From positions 28,923,501-28,987,500 of the forward strand of contig NC_134122.1 of assembly GCF_040939455.1 (NCBI RefSeq): a stretch of 64,000 bases of DNA. Direction: 5' to 3'. The DNA is from Microcebus murinus (Eukaryota; Chordata; Mammalia; Primates; Cheirogaleidae). The position numbers and the translations under genes were made by a program. This document shows, one piece after another, positions 13,070-28,059 of the stretch; the stretch's first letter is position 1, and every line of letters begins with the position of its first letter. The notes under the pieces were generated by a model that saw only the letters and a list, made by a program, of their open reading frames with translations, searched no databases and was not told the origin of the DNA.

Positions 13070-13363
13070 TTTTTTTTTTTTAGAGACAGAGTCTCACTCT
13101 GTTACCTGGGCTAGAGTGCCATGGCGTCAGCCTAGCTCACAGCAACCTCAAACTCCTGGGCTCAAGCGATCCTCCTGCTTCAGCCTCCCAAGTAGATGGG
13201 ACTACAAGGACGCACCACCATGCTTGGCTAATTTTTTCTGTTTTTAGTAGAGACTCCGTCTAGCTCTCGCTCAGGCTGGTCTTGAACCCCTGACCTCAAG
13301 CGATCCTCCCGCCTCAGCCTCCCAGAGTGTTAGGATTACAGGCGTGAGCCACTGTGCCTGGCT
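13070..13363 (-). mobile_element. Old Alu SINE
   Basis: Minus-strand dimer, moderately diverged, with the plain linker 'tttttctgtttttagtagag'. The unit 'ccagagaattttc' before it and 'tgagaattttc' after it are the target duplication. Confidence 0.88.
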
Positions 13364-13763
13364 GAGAATTTTCATTATTCCATCTGTCTGGAAGTTCTTT
13401 GGACAACCCCACTTGCAAGGCTTGTCTTTATTTGATATGACTCAAAACTCACCTAGTGCAAGTGGCTTTTTTCACTGGGGACATTTGTCAAAAACAATCA
13501 GTGGCAGTTGTTTAACATCACAGCTACCTGAGGCAGTGCTAATAATCCAGGGGCAAATAACAAACTGACCAAAAACATTTTAAGGGAAAAGGTAGGGAGT
13601 GAATGAGATGTCCACAGGTGGCCTTGGAAAGCTCCAACATATTCCTAGGGCTCTAGCACTGCAGGTTTTCTGGCTGTACGCCAGTGTTCTCTCCCCTCCC
13701 ACTCACCATCTTTGTGCTTACGGGGCTATGACAACAGAAACGAACATTGAAAACATGCTGAAT
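13364..13763. other. No gene seen
   Basis: Resembles an old DNA-element or MER-type repeat in part ('caaaaacaatcagtggc'), not resolved. No exon visible. Confidence 0.35.
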
Positions 13764-14092
<329 letters not shown>

Positions 14093-14104
14093 AACCCAAC
14101 ATGC

Positions 14105-14395
14105 TCAATGAAATAAGCCCGACATGAAAGTCCTACTTAAATAAGGTGGAATTCATAGAGACAGAAGGTAGATTAGAAATTACTAGAGCCTGGGTAGGAG
14201 GGTGGGATGGGAGTTAGTGTTTAATAGGTACAGAGTTTCTGTTTGGGTTGATTAGAAGGTTCTGGAAATGGATCATGGTGATGGCTGTGCAACACTGTGA
14301 ATGTGCTTCGTGCTACTGAATTATACACTTTAAGGATGGTTAAAATGGTAAGTTTTATGTTATGTATATTTTATCACAATAAAAAGGAGTTAAGT
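14105..14395 (+). mobile_element. L1 3' end
   Basis: Ends with 'gaattatacactttaagg', 'atggttaaaatggtaagttt' and 'tatattttatcacaataaaa', the typical 3' end of old L1 families in + orientation. Confidence 0.65.
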
Positions 14396-14573
14396 TTTAA
14401 AAAACTTAAATGCTGATAACATAGAGTTAAATGACAACAGCAAAGTAGAATAGATATTATCTAATTTTTGGAGGAAAAGAAATCTATTCACAAAGATAAA
14501 AAGTGTAGAGATAAATGAAAACACCAACAGTGACTTATACTGACTGTTGGGTTTGTAGGGGATGTAAATTTTC

Positions 14574-14915
<342 letters not shown>

Positions 14916-14929
14916 CTGTAAATTTTCTT

Positions 14930-15590
14930 TATAGCTTTTTCCTCCTCCAAAATTTTTTCTTGGCAGCGAGAACGCATTTTTTAAATAAAAAGACAAAACA
15001 TAACTGTATTGGTCTTTTTTCCTGTGGGCTCGTTTTACAAGGGCTGCTAACACAAGCCGCATGCAGTCCCCGGCGTGTGCTCCAGACACCAGGGCACGAG
15101 CCCAGTACTGGGTGTGCAGGTCTCTGTCCCCACCACGGGGCCATGCTGTATGTGAGGCTGGGAACAGCTTCGCGCCTCTTGGCTCGGAGTGGGATTCCCA
15201 TCAGTCTGCTGGGGGTGCGAGCACTCAGGTCACCTGGGCTTCCGGAACTAGCAATGTGAGGTGTGGCAGTCCGTCAGGTCCCCACTGGAGAGAATGCACA
15301 ACCTGCCCCGACACTCGGAAGGCCCCTACTGCAGTCCAGTGTCCCGCCCTGACCCCGTTTGCAGCGGCTGTGTTTTAACCTGCCCTGGAAGCTTAGCTGT
15401 TCCCTCAGCGAGTGGCTGGCTGGAGCTTTTGTCCTGACAGCTCATTTCCTGAGAGTGGGAAGTCTTTCTTGTACTTTTTAGCCTAAAGCTGCTTTTTTTT
15501 TTTTTTATCCCTAAGAGCACATCCCCTTGGTGTTTTATTGAAGGCCAGCCCTATCTAATACTCCTTAGCCTCTTTAATCTGAGCCAGTGT
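14930..15590. other. No gene recognised
   Basis: GC-richer than its surroundings, with several overlapping open frames of 90-120 codons. None has a recognisable family, splice context or codon pattern, so I do not call a gene. Confidence 0.4.
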
Positions 15591-15599
15591 CTAGAATGG

Positions 15600-16625
15600 G
15601 GGCTGACACCTCCCCTAGGCTTTCCCTCTGCCATGAAACTGCTGGTGAACAGTTTTAGCTTGAAGACTCTTTGAGCAATATGTGTGCTGGCCCGGCCCCC
15701 AGGCTTGGATTTATTCTCTGACTACACAGAGTTTCTATTAGAGCTTTGTGAAATAATAAGTAATATTATATATATTCCTGACATAAAGCTCCTAAAACCC
15801 TTGTACACAGGGGCACCGGGAGAATTTTGTGATCTGATATTTCATCTTTGACTCCCAGTTCCCGACACAGAGCTCCTAAGACCTTTGTCATTTCCTGAGT
15901 GACATACACAGAGCACCTAAATCCTTTGGAATTTCCCCGGGAATGGTAGCATCTTTTGTTCTAAAGACAGCCTTAGAATGGGGCTGGTTGCCAGGGGACC
16001 CAACCCTGTGATTAGAGGTTGGGGACTTTCAGCCCCACCCCTGACCCCCAGGGAGGGGATAGGAGTGAAGGTTGAGTTGATCATCAATGGCCAATGACAT
16101 AATCAATCATGCTTAGGTAATGGAGCGTCTGGAAAAGCCCCAAAGCTCAGACTTCGGAGAGTTTCCGGGTTGGCAAACACATCCAGTACTGAGAGGGTGA
16201 CACACTCCAGCTCCATGGGGACAGGAGTTCTTGCTTTTGGGACCTTTCCATTCTTTGTCCTTTGTATCTCTTTATCTGACTATTCATTGTATCTTTTCTT
16301 ACATCCTTTATTGAAATAATAAATAGGTAAAGTAAAGGTAAGTATTTCCCTGAGTTCTGTGAGCTGTCCTAGCAAATTAACCAAAGCTGACAAGGGGGTT
16401 GTGAGAACCTCTGATTTCTAGTTGGCTGGCTGGTCAGAAGTACAGGTGACAACCTGAGACTTGTGGTTGGTGTCTGGAGTGCGGGCTGTCTTGTAGGACT
16501 GGACCCTTAATCTATGGGATCTGACTCTAACTCCAGGTAGATAGTGTTAGAATTGAATCAAATTATAGGATACCCAGAAGATTGGCGTCCACTGGAGAAC
16601 TGGGTGGTGTGTGGGGAAAGTGCCC
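15600..16625 (+). repeat. Probable old LTR-type interspersed repeat
   Basis: Phrases such as 'caatggccaatgacataatc', 'gagttctgtgagctgtccta' and 'gtgttagaattgaatcaaat' recall a known mammalian repeat with AATAAA near its middle (about 16,316). I cannot name the family. Confidence 0.4.
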
Positions 16626-17702
16626 CCCCATCTCGTGTCAGAAATATGCTGTGTTGTGTTTGAGGGTATGAAAAATGTATTTGTTTTTTTCCTACCTCTT
16701 AGAGGCTTGTGAGGTTCAGAGGTTGACCAGCAGGCTACGGAGGAAGGTATTTGTGTTTGGGAGGGACAGTGCCCGGGTTAGACCAATCTTGTGCTTCACA
16801 AAAGTGTGTTTGGTGGCGTGTAGAGGGGACAGGATAGAAGCAGGAGGTTGCGAGGTCACAGACTCTTCCAGGGCCCATAGGGCTTTTGGAACCCACCCTA
16901 GGGGTGACGGAGACCATTGTTTACTGGCCTCCTCGAGATGCTGGGGGCTGATGGCCGAGTCCTCCCTGGGGCCTGTGGCTGGATTTGCCAGCGTCAAGCC
17001 AGGGCAGTAAAGAAGGCGAGCCTAGTGGAAGGCAGGCGCGGAGTCCCAGGGGAAGACAGGAGACCTCCGCTGTAAATGCTCGGTGAACGCTTGTTCTTTC
17101 TGTTCTAACCCACGTCAGCTGGAGTCACCCACCCTTGATCTAGAAATGACAGGCCAATCGTTGAGGGAGTTCTAGGAGCGGGTGACTCCTTCTCCGGGTG
17201 TTCCTGGTCACTATGCACCGAACCAAAACAAGCCAAGGTAGTCAGCATGACCAAGAATTGAGAATCTGTAGCTCACAACAGACGCTGCTCTGTACCACCA
17301 GGAATCTGCTGGGTAAACATCCAAAGAGAGAGAGGGAAAAAATATATAGCCATCTAGAATTACAAGCAGTTCTAAATAATTTACTGGAGGGGAAAAAGTG
17401 CTGATTATCTTTAAGTTTGGGGTATGTGTGGAGTGTCCCAGAGAGAGGCCATTGCCTAGAGGCACTGGGTCCCTTTCCTCCTCCCTCATCTCTTATTAAC
17501 CAGAGAAAGAAACTAAGAACCTTGGCTCCAGGTGGCTAAACACATAAAAGAAAACAAAAAACAAAACAAAAAACCCACCTACAAGTCCAAGACAAAGAGG
17601 AACTTTAAATACTGAGCAAATGCCAGGCCTAGCAAACATAAAGCTAGCCTTAGATTATTTATCAATTAATGAACAAGCCCCTAGTTAAAGGGGGGTTAAT
17701 AT
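16626..17702. other. No gene recognised
   Basis: Single-copy-looking DNA. A 111-codon frame at 16,675-17,010 has no recognisable domain and overlaps an equally long antisense frame. Confidence 0.4.
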
Positions 17703-18029
17703 GGCCGGTGGCGGTGGCTCACGCCTGTAATCCTAGCACTCTGGGAGGCCGAGATGGGCGGATCGCTGGAGGTCAGGAGTTCAAAACCAGCCTGAGCAAG
17801 AGTGAGATGCCGTCTCTACTGAAAATAGAAAGAAATTAATTGACCAACTAAAAATATGTATACAAAAAATTAGCTGGGCATGGTGGCACATGCCTGTAGT
17901 CCTAGCTACTCAGGAGGCTGAGGCAGTAGGATCCCTTGAGCCCAGGAGATAGAGGTTGTGAGCTAGGCTGACGCCATAGCACTCACTCTAGCCTGGGCAA
18001 CAAAGTGAGACTGTGTCTCAAAAAAAAGG
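17703..18029 (+). mobile_element. Alu SINE
   Basis: Dimeric strepsirrhine-type Alu with an A-rich tail; a few bases are lost in 'agaggttgtgagctaggc'. Confidence 0.92.
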
Positions 18030-18078
18030 AGGGGGGAAAATAAAAGGTAATTTAAAAAAATTATGTATACTTGTTTTT

Positions 18079-19619
<1,541 letters not shown>

Positions 19620-19738
19620 AACTATTCTCTTACTGATGCAGCTTCATTTTCTGACTTTTTAATCACTACAATACAATAAACGACTTTGCCTAGCAATCCA
19701 TATATTATGGCTTTTATTTTTACAGAACAGAGTCCCAG

Positions 19739-20060
19739 GCCGGGTGCTGTGGCTCACGCCTGTAATCCTAGCTCTTGGGAGGCCGAGGCGGGCGGATTGC
19801 TCAAGGTCAGGAGTTCAAAACCAGCCTGAGCAAGAGTGAGACCCCGTCTCTACTATAAACAGAAAGAAATTAATTGGCCAACTGATATATATATATATAA
19901 AAAAAAAATTAGCCGGGCATGGTGGCGCATGCCTGTAGTCCCAGCTACCCGGGAGGCTGAGGCAGGAGGATCACTCGAGCCCAGGAGTTTGAGGTTGCTG
20001 TGAGCTAGGCTGACGCCACGGCACTCACTCTAGCCTAGACAACAAAGTGAGACTCTGTCT

Positions 20061-20094
<34 letters not shown>
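19739..20094 (+). mobile_element. Alu SINE with 34-base A tail
   Basis: Complete Alu between copies of 'aacagagtcccagg'. The tail of about 34 unbroken A residues suggests a young insertion. Confidence 0.94.
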
Positions 20095-20098
<4 letters not shown>

Positions 20099-20109
20099 AG
20101 AGTCCCAGG

Positions 20110-20400
20110 AGTGGGATAGTTGTGTGGAAGGGTATGTGTAATTTTTATTTTAATTGTTAGATTTCTTTCAGCAAGAGCTGAAAAATTCATATTTCTCCAC
20201 CTACAATGTGTGGGAGTAACTTTTCCTCCAAATTTTCACCAGTAGTCTGATGGGTGTAAAGTAATTTCTGTTATTTTAATTTGCATTTCTCCGCCACTGG
20301 GAGGTTGAGGCACTTTCATACATTTATTGGCTATTCAAATTCCTTTTATAAATTACTTATTTATATCCTCTGTCTGTGTTTCTATTGAGTTATCCTTTGT
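20110..20400 (-). repeat. Old L1-like fragment
   Basis: 'ctgatgggtgtaaagtaatt' and 'attttaatttgcatttctcc' are worn forms of L1 ORF2 reverse-complement phrases. Confidence 0.5.
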
Positions 20401-20743
20401 TCCCTCCCTCCCTCCCTCCCTCCCTCCCTCCCTCCCTCCCTCCCTCCCTCCCTCCCTCCCTCCCTTCCTTCCTTCTTTCCTTCCTTCCTTCCTTCCTTCC
20501 TTCCTTCCTTCCTTCCTTCCTTCCTTCCTTCCTTCCTTCCTTCCTTCCTTCCTTCCCTCCCTCCCTCCCTCCCTCCCTCCCTCTCTCCCTCCTTCCTTCC
20601 TTCCTTCCTTCCTTCCTTCCTTCCTTCCTTCCTTCCCTCCCTCCCTCCCTCCCTCCCTCCCTCCCTCCCTCCCTCCCTCCTTCCTTCCTTCCTTCCTTCC
20701 TTCCTTCCTTCCTTCCTTCCTTCCTTCCTTCCTTCCCTCCTTT
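20401..20743. repeat. (CCCT)n/(CCTT)n polypyrimidine microsatellite
   Basis: 343 bases of pure pyrimidine made of alternating CCCT and CCTT blocks: CCCT to about 20,465, CCTT to 20,553, CCCT to 20,590, CCTT to 20,633, CCCT to 20,680, CCTT to the end. The 142-residue frames over it are low-complexity artefacts. Confidence 0.97.
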
Positions 20744-21068
20744 CTTCTACTGTGAGTGCAGGGGCACCACGAAGTCAGTAATTCATTTTGAGCAATATAT
20801 GTAGAGAATATATCACAATGCTGGTTACAGCCTAATCAGTATGGTTTTAATGGACAGTAGGAATCTGTGAGAAATACTATATGCAAGATTATTCTTTTTT
20901 TTCCTCTCTTTTTTTAAAGTTAAATATTTATTTTGCCTTATTTTTTTATATATATTTTTTTCTTTTCTCTGCAAAATCAAAGGGCATGCAAGATTATTCT
21001 TGACATAACAAAGAACTGTCCTCAAATACCTAGTTATGATCTTAGCTTTACAGATGGACTCAGGGTTA
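20744..21068. other. AT-rich DNA, no gene seen
   Basis: No recognisable repeat apart from T-rich runs. Confidence 0.35.
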
Positions 21069-21388
21069 GGGTCCAAATGTTGTGTCTCCTCCAAATCTTT
21101 ATGTCAAAACCCTAAATTCCAAGGCCATAGTATTAGGAGGTGGGGCCTTTGGGAGGTGATTAGACCGTGGTGGTGGAGCTCTCAAGATCAGGATTAGTGT
21201 CCTTACAAAAGAGACCCCAGAGACATCCTTGCCCTTCTACCATGTGAAGGCACCGTCTATAAGGCAGAAAGTGGACCATCTCCAGACACCAAATCTGCCT
21301 TCATCATTGACTTTTCAGCCTCTAGAACTATGAGAATAAATTTCTGTTGCTGGTATTTTGTTACAGTGGCCTGAACAGAATAAGGCGC
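21069..21388 (+). repeat. Old MaLR/LTR-like repeat
   Basis: 'attaggaggtggggcctttg', 'ggaggtgattagaccgtgg', 'ttacaaaagagaccccagag' and 'gaataaatttctgttgctgg' are hallmarks of a common mammalian repeat whose class I cannot fix from memory. Confidence 0.5.
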
Positions 21389-21429
21389 TTTGCTGTTTTT
21401 TTGTTTTGTTTTGTTTTATTTTATAACTA

Positions 21430-21940
21430 TCCTTTCATAGATTGAGGAAGTTCCTATACTACTAGTTTGCTGAGAGTTGTTATCAGGAATGGATATTGAG
21501 CTTTCTCCAGTGCTGTAGGGATGATCATGTGGTTTTTCTTCCTTAGTCTGTTGATATAGTACATTGTATTGATCTATTTCGAATGTTTAACCAGCTTTGC
21601 ATTGCTGGGATTAACCCCACTTGGTCTTGATGTTGGGATTAACCCCACTTGGTCTTGATGTATTATTTTTATGTGTTGTCAAATTTTATTCATTCATATT
21701 TTCTTGAGAATTTTTGTATCTATATTTGTTTGAGAAATTGGTCTGTAGTTTTCTCATTATGTCTCTGTCTGGGTTTGTTATGCTGGGCTCATAAATTAAG
21801 TTGGGAGGTGTTCCTTCTGTTTCTGGAAGAGTTTGTGTACACTGGTGTTATTTCTCCCTTACATGTTTGCTAAGCCACTCAGTCATATTAATGAGCTTAG
21901 ATCTTTCTGTAGGAAAGACTAGCACTACCAGTAGGGATTC
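21430..21940 (-). mobile_element. L1 ORF2 fragment
   Basis: 'agtctgttgatatagtacat', 'agctttgcattgctgggatt', 'ttgagaaattggtctgtagt' and 'ggctcataaattaagttggg' are reverse-complement L1 ORF2. A 28-bp tandem duplication is present at about 21,604-21,660. Confidence 0.82.
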
Positions 21941-21949
21941 TTTTTCTTT

Positions 21950-22272
21950 TCTTTTTTTTTTTTTTGAGACAGAGTCTCACTCTGTTGCCCGGGCTAGAGT
22001 GCTGTGGTGTCAGCCTATCCTACAGCAACTTCACACCACTAGGCTCAAGCGATCCTCCAGCCTTAGCCTCCTGATTGGGACTACAGATACATGCCACCAC
22101 GTCCAGCTAGTTTTTTCTATTTTTAGTAGCCTAGCTAATTTGTTTTCTATTTTTTATTAGAGATGGGCTCTTGCTCTTGCTCAGGCTGGTCTTGAACTCC
22201 TGACTTCAATTGATCTACCACCTTGGCCTCCCAGAGTGCTAGGATTATAGGTGTGAGCCACCGAGCCTGGCC
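21950..22272 (-). mobile_element. Old Alu SINE
   Basis: Diverged minus-strand dimer ('ttgagacagagtctcactct' to 'accgagcctggcc'), inserted in an L1 region. 'tagggattctttt' before it and 'tgggcattctta' after it are possible aged target duplications. Confidence 0.85.
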
Positions 22273-22451
22273 AGTGGGCATTCTTATGTAGAGGCATTTT
22301 TAGTGATTTGGTTTTAATAATCCAATCAACAATGCTTTATTTTAATCTCATTAAACTAAATTCCCTGTAGTATAAAGTATAAAAATTATGTAGGACCTTG
22401 TAATATTTTTTAAAATATGGCATTCATTCATATCATAAAAGTAAAACTAAA

Positions 22452-22675
22452 TTGGCCAGGGGCTCAAGAGATCCTTCTGCCTCAGTCTCCTGAGTAGCTG
22501 GGACCATAGGCACAGGCCACCACGCCTGGCTAATTTAAAAAATTATTGTTTTTTCATAGAGACAAAGTCTTGCTATATTGCCTAGGCTGGTCTCAAACTC
22601 CTGGCCTCAAGCCATCCTCTTGCTTCAGTCTCCCAAAGTGCTGGGATTATAGGTATGAGCCACCACGCCCATACC
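22452..22675 (-). mobile_element. Old Alu fragment
   Basis: Minus-strand piece lacking the start of the right monomer; human-like linker 'tttcatagagac'. Confidence 0.75.
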
Positions 22676-22705
22676 TGTTTTATTTTATTATATACAAACA
22701 AAACA

Positions 22706-22892
22706 AAGTTTTACTTTGTCACCCAGGCTGGAGTGCAGTGGCTTGATAGCTCACTGCAACCTCAAACACCTGGGCTCAAGTGATCCTCCTGCCTTAGCCT
22801 ATCAAGTAGCTAGGACTATAGGCATGTGCCACAATGCCGGGCTAATGTTTTTTTGTAGAGATGTGGTCTTGCTATCTTGCCCAGGCCGTGAG
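22706..22892 (-). mobile_element. Old Alu fragment
   Basis: Minus-strand right monomer and start of left monomer, cut off at 'cttgcccaggc'. Confidence 0.75.
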
Positions 22893-23032
22893 TGTACTCT
22901 TTAAGATCACCCATGGTAAAAACTGATTTTACCTTCTAAAATATTCCTGAGATTTTGGGGAAAAGCATTTACTAGCATGATTGGAGTTGGGGGTTGATGC
23001 ATATAGCACGGTTGGAAGAAAACAAACAAACT

Positions 23033-24130
<1,098 letters not shown>

Positions 24131-24149
24131 GGGTTGAACAACTTGGGTT

Positions 24150-24447
24150 TTTAAAATATAAATTTGTACATGCTATTTGTATATTACAGATATTAACCCT
24201 TTATCTATCATTTGCATTGCAAATAATTTCCCCCAATTTATTCTTGGTCTACTCTGTATTGTTTTGGTACATTTCCCCTATAAAAAGTTACTTTTTATTT
24301 ATTTATTTATTTTTAAAAGTTACTTTTTTATGCAGTAGGATATGTCTACTTTTATTTTTATAGCTTTTGGGCTTCTGGCTTTGATTATAATAGTCTCCTC
24401 AGCTCCAAAATTATACATATAGTCTCCTAAATTTTCCTCTAGGATTT
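24150..24447 (-). mobile_element. Old L1 fragment
   Basis: 'tattaaccctttatctatca' and 'caaataatttcccccaattt' are worn L1 ORF2 reverse-complement phrases. The L1 seems to continue in pieces to about 27,130, between several Alus. Confidence 0.65.
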
Positions 24448-24782
24448 TTTTTTTTTTTTTGAGACAGAGTCTCGCTTTGTTGCCTAGGCTAGAGTGAGTG
24501 CCATGGCGTCAGCCTAGCTCACAGCAACCTCAATCTCCTGGCTCAAGCAATCCTTCTGCCTCAGCCTCCCGAGTAGCTGGGACTACAGGCATGCGCCACC
24601 ATGCCCGGCTAATTTTTTTTATATATATATATTAGTTGGCCAATTAATTTCTTTCTATTTTTATAGTAGAGACGGGGTCTCGCTCTTGTTCAGGCTGGTT
24701 TCAAACTCCTGACCTCGAGCAATCCGCCCGCCTCGGCCTCCCAGAGAGCTAGGATTACAGGCGTGAGCCACCACGCCCGGCT
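24448..24782 (-). mobile_element. Alu SINE
   Basis: Complete minus-strand Alu. 'ctctaggattttt' before it and 'ctctgggattttt' after it are the target duplication. Confidence 0.92.
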
Positions 24783-25010
24783 CCTCTGGGATTTTTAAGT
24801 GTCTTTTTTCTTATGTCTTTCATTAACTTTGCTTCAAAATTTAATGTTATAAGATAAAGATCCAACTTTATTTTCTGCTATGTAGATAGTCAGTTGTGTT
24901 ATTAAATAAGCCATTCTTTCATCTGAATTAAGTTCCACCTTTGTTGTATATTAAAATAATGAGATCTATGTATGGTTTTTGCATTCTGTTTCATAGATCT
25001 ATTGTTTATT
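24783..25010 (-). mobile_element. Old L1 fragment, continued
   Basis: AT-rich L1-like text ('tttttaagtgtcttttttct', 'gataaagatccaactttatt'). Confidence 0.55.
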
Positions 25011-25303
25011 CTTTTTTTTTGAGACAGAGTCTCACTCTGTTACCTGGCCGGGCTAGAGTGCTGTGACATCAGCATAGCTCACAGCAACCTCAAACTCCTG
25101 GGCTCAAGTGATCCTCCTGCCTCAGCCTCCTGAGTAGCTAGGACTATAGGTGTGCACCACCACGCCCGGCTAATGTTTTCTATTTTTAGTAGAGATGGGG
25201 TCTCACTTTTGCTCAGGCTGGTCTGGAACTCCTGACCTCAAGGGATCCTCCCTCCTTGGCCTTCCAAGTGCTAGGATTACAGGCATAAGCCACCCCTCCC
25301 GCC
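25011..25303 (-). mobile_element. Old Alu SINE
   Basis: Minus-strand dimer with plain linker. 'tgtttattctttt' and 'tgtttattcttat' flank it as the target duplication. Confidence 0.88.
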
Positions 25304-25378
25304 CTTGTTTATTCTTATGGCAGTATCATACTGTGTGGATTGCAGTAGTTTTATAGCATGTTTTATTTATTTATTTAT

Positions 25379-25702
25379 TTTTTTATTTTTTGAGACAGAG
25401 TCTCACTTTGTTGCCCAGGCTAGAGTGAGTGCCGTGGCATCAGCCTGGCTCACAGCAACCTCAATCTCCGGGGCTCAGCAATCCTACTGCCTCAGCCTCC
25501 CGAGTAGCTGGGACTACAGGCATGCACCACCATGCCTGGCTAATTTTTTGTATATATATTTTAGTTGGCCAATTAATTTATTTCTATTTTTAGTAGAGAC
25601 GGGGTCTCGCTCAGGCTGGTTTTGAACTCCTGACCTTGAGCAATCCGCCCGCCTCAGCCTCCCAAAGTGCTAGGATTACAGGCATGAGCCACCACGCCTG
25701 GC
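25379..25702 (-). mobile_element. Alu SINE
   Basis: Minus-strand Alu between copies of 'gcatgttttattt'. Confidence 0.92.
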
Positions 25703-25934
25703 GCATGTTTTATTTTTAAGTTTTTAAGTATGTTTTAACATATTACAAGACAAACTCCTTTGCTATTTTTTTAAACAATTTTATGCTATATTCTTAGACA
25801 TTTATTTTTCTATATAAGCTTTATGGTAATTGTAGCCATTTTAAAAATTCAACCCTGTTGTGATTTTAATTAAACTTGCATTAAATGTATATATTACTTT
25901 CAGAAGACTAGACATATTTGTGTTATAAAAATCT
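25703..25934 (-). mobile_element. Old L1 fragment, continued
   Basis: AT-rich L1-like sequence between two Alus ('ttttaattaaacttgcatta'). Confidence 0.5.
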
Positions 25935-26281
25935 TTTTTTTTTTTTTTTTTTATTTGGAGACAGAGTCTTGCTTTGTTGCCCAGGCTACTAGAGTGAGTG
26001 CTGTGGCATCAGCCTAGCTCACAGCAACCTCAAACTCCTGGGCTCAAGTAATCCTGCTGCCTCAGCCTCCCGAGTAGCTGGGACTACAGGCATGCGCCAC
26101 CATGCCCGGCTAATTTTTTTTTGTATATATATTAGTTGGCCAATTAATTTCTTTCTATTTATATTAGAGACGGGGTCTCACTCTTGCTCAGGCTGGTTTC
26201 GAACTCCTGATCTTGAGCAATCCGCCCACCTCGGCCTCCCAGAGTGCTAGGATTACAGGCGTGAGCCACCGCGCCTGGCCT
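25935..26281 (-). mobile_element. Alu SINE
   Basis: Minus-strand Alu between copies of 'taaaaatcttt'. Confidence 0.93.
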
Positions 26282-26356
26282 AAAAATCTTTATACCTGAG
26301 AACTTGGTACATCCTTTCAAAGGCTTTATGCCTTTGAGTAAAAATGTTATAGATTT

Positions 26357-26689
26357 TCTTTTTTTTCCAGACAGAGTCTCGCTTTCTTGCCTAGACTAGA
26401 GTGAGTGCCGTGGCGTCAGCCTAGCTCACAGCAACCTCAAACTCCTGGGCTCAAGCGATCCTCCTGCCTCAGCCTCCTGAGTAGCTGGGAATACAGGCAC
26501 GAGCCACCATGCTCGGCTAATTTTTTATATATATATATATATTAGTTGGCCAATTAATTTCTTTCTATTTTTTTATAGTAGAGAAGGGGTCTCGCTCAGG
26601 CTGGTTTTGATCTCCTGACCTTGAGCAATCCGCCCACCTCAGCCTCCCAGAGTGCTAGGATTACAAGCGTGAGCCACCACGCCCAGCCT
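26357..26689 (-). mobile_element. Alu SINE
   Basis: Minus-strand Alu between copies of 'tagattttct'. Confidence 0.93.
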
Positions 26690-27135
26690 TAGATTTTCTA
26701 ATATATGTTCTTTCTGTTAAATTTATCTCTAAATATTCATCCACTTGAGTTTCTATTGTGAATGGAACATTTCTTCCAATGTCTATTTCTAGCTGGTTAT
26801 TTCTAGAATGGAAAATTATTTATTTATTTTATTTTATATCCAGCTACCTTATCAAGGCCTCTCATTAATATAGTAGTTTTTTTCCCCAACTAGCGTCTTT
26901 TAGATTTTCTATTTATACAACAATTTCATCAGCAAAAATGGGAAAATTTAACTTTTCTCTATTGTTTATGCCAAATATTTCTTTTTATGTTTGCCTTATA
27001 CATTAGCCAAAACCTTCCCAAATAATGTTGAAATAATAATGTCAACTGTGAGCATCCTGTCTTGGTCTTGGTTTTGGTTTTAGTTTTGATTTTGATAAAA
27101 ATAGCTTGAGTGGGTGATTATTTAGAATATATGAT
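26690..27135 (-). mobile_element. Old L1 ORF2 fragment
   Basis: 'tttatctctaaatattcatc', 'ccagctaccttatcaaggcc', 'tcctgtcttggtcttgg' and 'aatagcttgagtgg' are worn L1 ORF2 reverse-complement phrases. Confidence 0.7.
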
Positions 27136-28055
27136 GCTACTGTCTAGTCCCTTCAATTATTTTTTTATTGAGAACTATATTATGCATACTAAAGTGTGGA
27201 AAACATGCAAACTGATTAAAGAATAAAAAAGAATGTCCATTTACCCATCACCAAGCTTAGGAAATTAAACATCATATAATTTAGAACTGCTATCCTGAAT
27301 TTTGTATTAATAGCTACTTTGATTTTCTTTGTGGTATTACTATATATATATATGTACCCCTAATAAAAATATTGCTTAGATTAGCCTTTTAAAAACTCAT
27401 ATAGAGTTATTATACTGCATATATTCCTCTGTGAATTGATTTTTCTTCTCGATATTACCCTACCTTGATCTTAAGATGTGAAATATCACATTCTATCATC
27501 TCCTACTAGTACCGAAACGTCACTGTCTCATCACTTCTACAAAGTGTCCAGAAGTGACACCAGTTGTTACCATCTCTGCTTCTCACACCTCCCCATGTCT
27601 AGACAAAGGACCCTGTGCTGCAACTACCTCCTTCCTATTGACAGGAGCCACTTCCAATACTTGTAGAAGCACCCACCAGATCTCCCCAGTCCTGGGAGGA
27701 CACTTCCCTTTCCTAACATGCAACAGTGTCCAATCTCTCCAGTACTGGGGTTTACTCTCCTTAACCTCCAGGCAGTTCTCCAACATCCTTGAATCCTGGG
27801 TTCAGCCCACCAGCACCCCAACTGAGCCTCTTAATTAATTCTAGCATCTCAGAGACCATCTCCATTTTCAGGGCACACAAAGACCCACCAGGGGTTCCAT
27901 CCTGCCTGCCAGTGTCACTGAGGGAACCTTGATTAGCATAAGCCTGCCAGGATCCCAGCTGTCCTAGATTGTGCTATTGTTGACAATACTACTTTCCCTC
28001 CCTGGGGTGGATCGCACCTCCCTGCCTGCCTTGCAGGGCCTCTCTCTGATAGTAT
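27136..28055. other. No gene recognised
   Basis: 27,136-27,460 is AT-rich and looks like an old LINE end. 27,478-27,840 turns Ser/Thr-coding in one frame, but with stops and no mucin phrases, so I do not call it a mucin relic. Confidence 0.4.
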
Positions 28056-28059
28056 TTTA

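Noticed and set aside
20327..20804. Two 142-residue frames of Leu/Pro/Ser/Phe repeats
   Set aside because: They are only the translation of the CCCT/CCTT microsatellite; three frames give the same pattern.
27478..27840. Ser/Thr-rich translation as a decayed mucin domain
   Set aside because: Interrupted by stops in the frame of interest and without phrases shared with MUC3A or MUC12.
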